Assembly: GCA_003445035.1 (NCBI GenBank)
Contig: DLVV01000005.1
Span: forward strand, 1 to 7,378
DNA length: 7,378 bases
Source of the DNA: Planctomycetaceae bacterium
Lineage (GTDB): Bacteria > Planctomycetota > Planctomycetia > Planctomycetales > Planctomycetaceae
Reading direction: 5' to 3'
Part shown: positions 1 through 5,352 of the stretch, piece by piece
Numbering within the stretch: position 1 is the stretch's first letter
Layout: each line of letters opens with the position of its first letter
The notes under the pieces: generated by a model
Seen by the model: the letters and a program-made list of their open reading frames with translations, nothing else
Told to the model about the DNA's origin: nothing
Database searches by the model: none
Made by a program: the position numbers and the translations under genes

Positions 1-924
1 CTATTGGGAGGCAACGGTGACGACACTCTCGAATCGGGCTCGGGGCTCGACACGCTCGAGGGTGGCACCGGCACCGACCGCGTCAAGGTCTCCGGTGACG
101 GCGACTTCGTCATCACCGACACCACCTTCACCGGACCGGCGACGACCAGCTCGATGGCCGAAATCGAGGCGGTCGACATCCTGGCAGGTCCAGGCGACAA
201 CATTCTCGACGCCAGCAATTTCAGCGGAAACACCACCCTGTGGGGCGGCGGTGGTCGTGACGTGATCACCGGAGGAATCGGCAACGACTGGCTCAACGGC
301 AACGACGGCGAGGACGAGCTCAACGGTGGTGGTGGCATCGACCTGATCCACGGTGGCGCGGGATCCGATCTGCTCTTCGGGGGGGATGGCGACGACACGA
401 TCAACGGCGAAGCCGGCGACGACACGATCGACGGTGGCGGCGGCAACGACCACCTCGTCGGAGAGGACGGCCACGATCGGCTACTGGGCCGGGACGGCGA
501 TGACTCGCTCTACGGCGGAACCGGCAACGACGAACTGCTCGGACACGCCGGTCGAGATCGGCTCAACGGCGAATCCGGCAACGACACGCTGCTGGGAGAC
601 CTGGACCCGGATACCCTGTGGGGCGGCAATGGCAACGACGTGATCTCCGGAGATGACGACAACGATCGCCTCTACGGGCAATCGGGCAACGACACCCTGC
701 TGGGAGCCGCCGGTGACGACAGGATGCAGGGGGGATCCGACCGGGACGTCCTGTCCGGCGGAGACGGGGACGACACGCTCAACGGCCAGAAGGACTACGA
801 CACGCTGATGGGCGGAGAGGGCCGCGACCGTTTCAACTCGTTTGATTCCACCGCCGTGGTCAACGAACTGTTCGCGCTGCCGGATGAACTCTTCACGGCA
901 ATCGACCGGGTGCGGAACGGCTAA
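1..924 (+). CDS. RTX-type calcium-binding repeat protein, C-terminal part (5' end outside window)
   Basis: The reading frame is open from base 1 to a TAA at 922-924, giving 307 visible residues; the start lies upstream. Almost all of it is glycine/aspartate nonapeptides of the hemolysin-type calcium-binding pattern (consensus L-x-G-G-x-G-x-D-x). Three units fill residues 1-27. A 52-residue non-repeat segment (28-79, rich in T, S, D and containing LDASNFSG) follows. Then come 22 consecutive units (80-277) and a 30-residue tail with a hydrophobic patch (ELFALPDELF). In this family such repeats fold into a parallel beta-roll that binds calcium outside the cell, so an extracellular or surface protein is likely. 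The tail is short and does not resemble the usual 50-60-residue type I secretion signal, and no type I transporter is in the window; export may use an N-terminal signal upstream. Whether it is an adhesin, a structural protein or an enzyme carrier cannot be told from this end. Confidence 0.93.
   Translation, partial: LLGGNGDDTLESGSGLDTLEGGTGTDRVKVSGDGDFVITDTTFTGPATTSSMAEIEAVDILAGPGDNILDASNFSGNTTLWGGGGRDVITGGIGNDWLNGNDGEDELNGGGGIDLIHGGAGSDLLFGGDGDDTINGEAGDDTIDGGGGNDHLVGEDGHDRLLGRDGDDSLYGGTGNDELLGHAGRDRLNGESGNDTLLGDLDPDTLWGGNGNDVISGDDDNDRLYGQSGNDTLLGAAGDDRMQGGSDRDVLSGGDGDDTLNGQKDYDTLMGGEGRDRFNSFDSTAVVNELFALPDELFTAIDRVRNG
238..831 (+). repeat. 22 tandem 27-bp units encoding RTX nonapeptides
   Basis: Twenty-two consecutive in-frame nonapeptide codon blocks, starting with LWGGGGRDV and ending with LMGGEGRDR. 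Three more units sit at 1-81, separated by a 156-bp non-repeat insert. Units 9, 13, 17 and 21 (starting at 454, 562, 670 and 778) share E or Q after the first glycine. The units after them (10, 14, 18, 22) begin LLG or LMG. This gives a higher-order period of 36 residues (108 bp). DNA at 562-600 and 670-708 matches at 33 of 39 positions by eye. Confidence 0.9.
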
Positions 925-1307
925 GACGTTTCGGGGGCGTGATTGGATTCAACGACCTCGAAGACGTACCCGTTGGGGTCACGAAAGAAGAACCGCTGGA
1001 ACGGGGTGGCCCGTTCCGCATCGATCAGTTCGGCCCCGTGTTCCTGCAGCCGTTGCCTGAGTGATCCGAAGCCCTCCAGGGGCCAGGTCACGGCAATGTG
1101 GCGGCCGAACTCGCGTTCGAAGGGCGACACCTCGAAATCGGCCACTTCCAGGAGATGCAATTCCTGGTCGTCGGCAATCTGCAGCCAGGCCGAACCCATC
1201 AGCAGGTTGCCCGGCCGATCGATGGGCTGCCAGTCGAGCGTCGCCTGAAAGAACGCCGCCGTCGCCACCACATCTCGGGTGGCCAGCGTGCAGTGAGCCA
1301 GTGGCAT
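921..1307 (-). CDS. VOC-superfamily protein (glyoxalase / dioxygenase fold)
   Basis: A 128-residue protein, the normal length for a single-module vicinal oxygen chelate protein. It opens with MPLAHCTLATRD and has the family landmarks: a His in strand 1 (H5), a HIAV strand at H70, and the C-terminal RDPNGYVFEV strand with E117. H5, H70 and E117 fit the two-His/one-Glu metal site of FosA-like and dioxygenase-like VOC proteins, so a cytoplasmic metal-dependent enzyme is plausible. The family also includes glyoxalases, antibiotic-resistance proteins and non-catalytic members, and the substrate cannot be assigned. The start was chosen because an excellent GGAGGA ribosome site lies 4 bases upstream and the family homology begins exactly there; the frame stays open for 88 more codons upstream but that stretch is unlike any VOC sequence. 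Its TAG overlaps the TAA of the RTX gene tail to tail. It is probably monocistronic. Confidence 0.88.
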   Translation of the reverse strand: MPLAHCTLATRDVVATAAFFQATLDWQPIDRPGNLLMGSAWLQIADDQELHLLEVADFEVSPFEREFGRHIAVTWPLEGFGSLRQRLQEHGAELIDAERATPFQRFFFRDPNGYVFEVVESNHAPETS

Positions 1308-1311
1308 GGTG

Positions 1312-1317
1312 TCCTCC
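1312..1317 (-). promoter_or_regulatory. Shine-Dalgarno site of the VOC gene
   Basis: On the minus strand GGAGGA is followed by four bases (CACC) and then ATG. It is the strongest ribosome site in the window and fixes the VOC start at 1307 rather than the longer upstream frame. Confidence 0.8.
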
Positions 1318-1339
1318 GGAGCACTCGAGGGGAATCGTC

Positions 1340-1353
1340 GGGACCACGGTCCC
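1340..1353. repeat. 14-bp inverted repeat, GGGACC-AC-GGTCCC
   Basis: Perfect 6-bp arms around a 2-bp centre, 32 bases upstream of the VOC start codon. The position would suit an operator or a small leader hairpin. One or two such dyads are expected by chance in a window of this size, so function is unproven. Confidence 0.3.
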
Positions 1354-1675
1354 AGGTGACGAACACGTGGCAACAGCATACGCAAACCGTCTCCGGAATC
1401 TCCGCTGCCACAGAAGAAAACCGTCTCGAAACGGCTCTCCGAAGCTTCTGGTCCACGAAAACGGAATCGGTCCGCGCCACCCTCTTTCAACGGTTGTGCG
1501 GACTGTACGGCCGGTTTCGATCGTGATCGGGCGATTCCCCGGGCACAGGACTTCTTGCCGTCAACGGCCACAGCGCCCGGATCCGATCTCTACACCGGGT
1601 CGTGCCACTTCCACGGTTCGCCCGTCCTCACAGCCGTCACGATCCCCGACATATCACTCACGATCGGCCACCAAG

Positions 1676-2692
1676 ATGCTTCGTCTCACTTCACGTACCG
1701 CCTGGTTGCTCGTCCTGTTCCTTGCGATCGCCGTTGCCGCTCCCGCGGCCAACGTTCTTCGCCTCTCCTCCGCGGTCGTCCCCGGAACGGGGCTGAAGAT
1801 CGAGGAAATGGGTGACGACTTCGAGGCCTCGGACTGGAAGTGGCATCCCAACGGTCCGAAGGCCAGCCGGAACCTGGACCGTCGCGAGAGACTGCCCGGG
1901 GGAGTCAGCGAGAACGAGCTGTGGTACGAGAGCACCTACCGCGGTCGACCTGACCTGGTCCGTCGGGTGGGCACCCCGCTGGGCGGCGTGTTCGGCAGCA
2001 AGGGCTCACTGCTGATTCGCACACTGCACAGCGGCGTCCCGGGACGAAGGACCCGCACCAGCCAGCAGGACGACCTGATCTTCGGTGGCGGTTCGCGATT
2101 CGGCACCTTTATCGACGTCAAGCACCGTCCGAACTTCCAGGTCCACGTTTACCTGCCGCCGTGGAAGTACTGGGACAAGATCACCGACACGTCGCTGGGC
2201 ATCCGCTGCGACATCGAGGGACGCCCCTGGAAGACCCTGACCAAGAAGCTGTTCACCAACAGGATCTCGAGCCAGACGAAAACCTACTGGCCGGGATTCT
2301 TCATCCAGTTCAACAGTCCCGACGATCCGCGTTACGGTTTTTCGGAGCCCTCGGCGTTGATCATCATGCGTGCCGACGAGCGGGGCGAAGACGTGGTGGG
2401 GCCCGAAATCAAGCGGACCGGGTGGTGGACATTCGGGATGTCATTCACACCCGACGGCCGGGTCCACTACTACGCCTCTCCGGGTGTGGACCGGCTGAAG
2501 AGCAGGGACCGCATCGGCAGCTTCTTCCCGTACAGCTGCCGGGCCCGGAAGTTCAACTCGTTCTTCTTCAACGTCATCAGCCGCAACGACGCCAAGCACT
2601 GGTCGACCCCCTGGGTGATCGACAACCCCTATGTCCACGTGGCGACCCGGTCGTCGCTGGCCCGGAAGAGCCGTTCGTCCCGGACCCGTTAG
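1676..2692 (+). CDS. Secreted protein of unknown function, possibly lectin/LamG-like
   Basis: A 338-residue protein beginning with a signal peptide: basic MLRLTSR, a hydrophobic core (about 10-22) and a likely AAPAA cleavage site near residue 25. The mature part is rich in aromatics and turns. Notable segments are an acidic start (IEEMGDDFEASDW, 42-54), a GGVFGSKGSLLIRT stretch (103-116), YLPPWKYWDK (159-168), YWPGFFIQF (204-212), WWTFGMSFTPDGRVHYYA (250-267) and WSTPWVIDNPYVHV (309-322). The W-x-F-x-x-S-F-x-x-D-G-x-V-x-Y-Y pattern followed by an aspartate-containing strand resembles concanavalin-like/LamG beta-sandwiches; this is inference from pattern only. No catalytic residues can be named. 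I associate proteins of this kind with planctomycetes. The tail is basic (SSLARKSRSSRTR). The frame is open for hundreds of bases upstream, but the signal peptide marks this ATG; no clear ribosome site precedes it. The gene converges on the exporter operon, with 45 bases between the stops. Confidence 0.8.
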   Translation: MLRLTSRTAWLLVLFLAIAVAAPAANVLRLSSAVVPGTGLKIEEMGDDFEASDWKWHPNGPKASRNLDRRERLPGGVSENELWYESTYRGRPDLVRRVGTPLGGVFGSKGSLLIRTLHSGVPGRRTRTSQQDDLIFGGGSRFGTFIDVKHRPNFQVHVYLPPWKYWDKITDTSLGIRCDIEGRPWKTLTKKLFTNRISSQTKTYWPGFFIQFNSPDDPRYGFSEPSALIIMRADERGEDVVGPEIKRTGWWTFGMSFTPDGRVHYYASPGVDRLKSRDRIGSFFPYSCRARKFNSFFFNVISRNDAKHWSTPWVIDNPYVHVATRSSLARKSRSSRTR

Positions 2693-2737
2693 AGCAGCCG
2701 GAGATCGCAGGCCGGGCCGCTGAGAATTCCGGACGGA

Positions 2738-4378
2738 TCACTCGGCCGCCAGCGACTTCAGCCTCAGCACGATCAACCCCAGCAGCACCGCCACGGCGAC
2801 ACTGCAGGCATAGATCGTCGGCAACGCCATCGCCCCCTCTCTTCCGGTCACCGAACCGACTGCCACCGTCGGCACCCAAAGCAACGGGACCCCGCAACCG
2901 CCCACGACAACCATCAGGGCCAGGGCCAGCGGCAGTGCGCCCCAGCGAACGTAAAGGCTCAGCAACATCACCAGGTGCACGAACACCAGGTAGACCAGGC
3001 CGGCGATCCAGGCTTCGTATGCTCCCGCCAGTCGAACAGCGACGGACCTGTCGACCAGGAATCCGGCCAGCAGCCAGAGCGCGGCAGGCGACAGGCCCAG
3101 GGCACAACCCACGAGCTTCTCGACGACAATCCGCCAGATCGGGACCGGGAAACCCAGGGTCACTCCCAGGGTGTGGTGTTTGCGTTCGTCGTGAAAAACA
3201 CGAGAGGCGAACACGGCCGCTTCGATAGACATCGCGAACAGCAGGAACACCGTCAACGGAACCACCGAGTCTCTCAGCCAATGCTCGTTGTTCGCGGCGT
3301 AAAATAACCATTCACTGCAGCCAACGAACACGCCGTAGCCCAGGGTCTTCAGGACGAAATAGACCAGGCCTCCTGTCGTGAAGTGAAACTCCTTCCAGGC
3401 GATTGCCATCCGCCACGTTCTGCCGGCGGCCAATCTCCGAGGCAGCCGCAACCGCTTCTGCCGGCGACGGACACTTTTTGTGGCGACGGGTCCCCGGGGA
3501 GGAACGCCGGTCAACGCCGTCCTGGTGGCAGGAATGAAGACGCACCAGGCCAGTCCAAACAGAGACGCGGCAGCGCCGAGATCCACCAGGACCTGGCCGC
3601 TGATCACCGATTCGGCAAAACCGCTGCTGCCGATCGTCTGCAGTCGCGTCACGATGTTCAGGCTGTCGAAAGCATCCGTCCACTCCCTCATGACGGCCCG
3701 GGACACGACGTCACCAACCCAGTCCGTCTCACGCAACCAGTTGGCCACAGAACTCGGGCCGCCTTCCTCCGGGCCGAACAGATGAACCCGGACGTAGGCC
3801 ACCGTCACGAGCACCAGCCTCAGGACCAGTTGGCGACCGAGAACCAACCCCAGCACCAGGAACGTCACTCCTCCGGCATTGCCCGAACGGCGACAAATGA
3901 CACTGGCCAACAGCGCGATGTTGGCCGCCAGGGCCAGGAAAGCCGCGAGAGCGACGTAACCGGCCACGATCTGGGTGAAGGTCACCCCTCCCAGCACAAT
4001 GGCCATCAACGCGAACGGAAACTGCACGACCAGCAGCAGGGCCGTGCTGAACTGTCGACTGGCCGACTTGCCCAACAACATCGCCAGCGGACTGACACCG
4101 GCCAACAACAGGAGCCCCAGCGTGCCTTCCTCCTTCTCCTCGGTGATCGCCGTGGCAAGGAAACTGGCCGCTGCCAGCACGATCAAGGCGAAATTCAGCC
4201 ACAGGATGTTGCTGAAGAAAAACAGGCCGGGAGCGCCGAGCGAGAGACTGCGGATGTGGGCGATGACCAGGCTGCACAGGATCAGTCCGGCAAACAGCAT
4301 CCGGAACAGGTGAGGAGACATGCGACGGGCATCAGTCCGCATCGCCCGGTGAAACATCGCTGCCGTGCTTCCGGGCAT
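2738..4378 (-). CDS. ABC-2 type permease, two fused membrane modules
   Basis: A 546-residue integral membrane protein, about twice the length of a single ABC-2 permease, with roughly 12 hydrophobic helices in two sets of six. Set 1 is near 25-41, 51-75, 110-130, 138-163, 170-197 and 264-285. Set 2 is near 336-356, 371-393, 420-441, 456-478, 480-502 and 520-540. Each half carries the charged cytoplasmic segment that contacts the ATPase: ITEEKEEGTLGLLLLAGVSP (78-97) in the first and VFHDERKHHTLGVTLGFPVP (394-413) in the second. A strongly basic linker (304-323) joins the halves, and AWKEF (327-331) looks like a second N-terminus. It probably forms the whole export channel in one chain. The start overlaps the ATPase stop as TGATG, indicating translational coupling; a start at Met8 is also possible. 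The frame continues 84 codons upstream, but that part is the ATPase gene read out of frame. The substrate is unknown. Confidence 0.9.
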   Translation of the reverse strand: MPGSTAAMFHRAMRTDARRMSPHLFRMLFAGLILCSLVIAHIRSLSLGAPGLFFFSNILWLNFALIVLAAASFLATAITEEKEEGTLGLLLLAGVSPLAMLLGKSASRQFSTALLLVVQFPFALMAIVLGGVTFTQIVAGYVALAAFLALAANIALLASVICRRSGNAGGVTFLVLGLVLGRQLVLRLVLVTVAYVRVHLFGPEEGGPSSVANWLRETDWVGDVVSRAVMREWTDAFDSLNIVTRLQTIGSSGFAESVISGQVLVDLGAAASLFGLAWCVFIPATRTALTGVPPRGPVATKSVRRRQKRLRLPRRLAAGRTWRMAIAWKEFHFTTGGLVYFVLKTLGYGVFVGCSEWLFYAANNEHWLRDSVVPLTVFLLFAMSIEAAVFASRVFHDERKHHTLGVTLGFPVPIWRIVVEKLVGCALGLSPAALWLLAGFLVDRSVAVRLAGAYEAWIAGLVYLVFVHLVMLLSLYVRWGALPLALALMVVVGGCGVPLLWVPTVAVGSVTGREGAMALPTIYACSVAVAVLLGLIVLRLKSLAAE

Positions 4379-5352
4379 CAGTCGACCCCCCCGCTGGTCA
4401 ACGAGAGGAACGCTTCGTTGAGTCGATTGCGGTCGCGAACGAACGCCTCGACCACCGTCCCATGTTGGACGAGCGTGGCAAGCAGCTCGCCAAAATTGGT
4501 CTCGGTGGTCCGACACACCACCTGCCACGCTGCCGAAGATTCCAACGACACCACGTCGACCACTCCCTGGTGACTGGCCAACAACCGACCGATCCCCTCG
4601 TCCTCGTGTTCCAATCGCAACTGGTAACACGCCAACTCGTCGTCCGATCCGGGCAACTCATCAATCGGCCCGTGGAAACAGACATCGCCGCGGTCCAGCA
4701 CCGTGACGCTGTCGCAGTGATCTCCGATTTCGGTGAGGACGTGAGAACTGACCAGGACCGTCCTGCCGCTGTCACTCAGGCCGCGCATCAACGTCATCAA
4801 CTCGGAACGGGCTCGGGGATCGAGCCCCGCCGCTGGTTCATCGAAGATCAACAACTCGGGATCATGGACCAGCACCCGGGCAATCCCCACCCGGCGTTGT
4901 TCTCCGCGAGAAAGCGTGCCGACCTGGGTATCCCTGTGAGCCTCCAATCTCACCGTCTCGAGCACAGTGGCGATCGCGTTGTCACGTTCACCTCGGGTTC
5001 GCCCGTGAACGGCACCACAGAAATCGAGCATCTCGAAGACGGTCAACTGCCGATACCCAACGGGATCCTCGGCCAGGTAACCCACCCGCCGGCGAATCGG
5101 CAGGGAGTCCTCGGAAATGTCCATCCCCAGCACCTGCACCAACCCCGACTGGGACTCCAGCAGCGTGGACAGGATCTTCATCAACGTCGACTTGCCGGCT
5201 CCGTTGGGACCCACCAGTCCGTGCAGGCAACCGACCGGAACCTGCAGGTCAATCGATCTCAGTGCACGACGCTCGTCAAAAGCGTGACTGAGACCCGAGA
5301 CCGAGACCGCCGGAACCGGCTCAACCGATGGATCCCGGACCGGTCGTGTCAT
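4378..5352 (-). CDS. ABC transporter ATP-binding protein
   Basis: A 324-residue cytoplasmic nucleotide-binding subunit, the normal length for the ATPases of ABC-2 exporters. It shows Walker A GPNGAGKST (48-56), a signature region LSRGEQRR (147-154), Walker B LLIFDEP (167-173), D-loop AGLDPR (175-180) and the switch histidine in SSHVL (H204). A C-terminal extension of about 90 residues follows the core, as in CcmA/GldA-like exporters. Two motifs differ from textbook ABC proteins. The Q-loop reads GYLAEDPVGY (91-100) with no glutamine, and the signature is LSRGE rather than LSGGQ. Related exporter ATPases also vary at these places, so activity is still expected. The start overlaps the stop of the upstream 601-aa gene by four bases (ATGA), and its TGA overlaps the permease ATG, so the three proteins are probably made together. 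ATP hydrolysis here should drive the fused permease. Confidence 0.95.
   Translation of the reverse strand: MTRPVRDPSVEPVPAVSVSGLSHAFDERRALRSIDLQVPVGCLHGLVGPNGAGKSTLMKILSTLLESQSGLVQVLGMDISEDSLPIRRRVGYLAEDPVGYRQLTVFEMLDFCGAVHGRTRGERDNAIATVLETVRLEAHRDTQVGTLSRGEQRRVGIARVLVHDPELLIFDEPAAGLDPRARSELMTLMRGLSDSGRTVLVSSHVLTEIGDHCDSVTVLDRGDVCFHGPIDELPGSDDELACYQLRLEHEDEGIGRLLASHQGVVDVVSLESSAAWQVVCRTTETNFGELLATLVQHGTVVEAFVRDRNRLNEAFLSLTSGGVD
4386..4392 (-). other. G7 tract at the ATPase-permease junction
   Basis: The minus strand has seven consecutive G in the last codons of the ATPase (AGC GGG GGG GTC GAC TGA), ending 7 bases before the permease ATG. A gain of one G would bypass the ATPase stop and read straight into the permease frame. 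The tract may also act as a weak purine-rich ribosome site for the permease. Two other G7 tracts occur in the window (379-385 and, as C7, 5784-5790), both in Gly-Gly codons, so it may be incidental. Confidence 0.4.

Larger units (their letters stand above)
1308..1675. other. Divergent intergenic region, no gene
   Basis: These 368 bases separate the starts of the minus-strand VOC gene and the plus-strand secreted-protein gene, so they should hold both promoters. Frames are open here on both strands, as expected at this GC content, but their translations are arginine/proline/serine-rich and resemble no protein. I see no convincing -35/-10 pair; TATGCT on the minus strand near 1375-1380 is the best -10-like hexamer but lacks a partner. 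The region contains one short dyad at 1340-1353. No riboswitch or small RNA could be recognised. Confidence 0.6.

Noticed and set aside
1308..1571. 88-codon upstream extension of the VOC gene
   Set aside because: The strong GGAGGA site and the family N-terminus both mark the internal ATG at 1307; the extension is arginine-rich and unlike a VOC protein.
1061..1675. Upstream in-frame extension of the secreted-protein gene
   Set aside because: It would bury the signal peptide inside the protein and runs antisense through the VOC gene.
2693..2750. Possible bidirectional terminator between the convergent secreted-protein and permease genes
   Set aside because: Only short interrupted pairings are visible (for example GGCCG with CGGCC, and CCGGA with TCCGG), with no T tract, so no terminator is called.
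2161..3228. Plus-strand open frame of 355 codons spanning the end of the secreted-protein gene and the permease tail
   Set aside because: It overlaps two real genes out of frame, and its product is P/R/S-rich with no signal peptide or motif.
3383..4573. Long plus-strand open frame (396 codons) opposite the permease and ATPase end
   Set aside because: Its translation is Q/H/R/S/T-rich low-complexity sequence, typical of the antisense of a hydrophobic GC-rich gene, while the minus strand carries clear family motifs.
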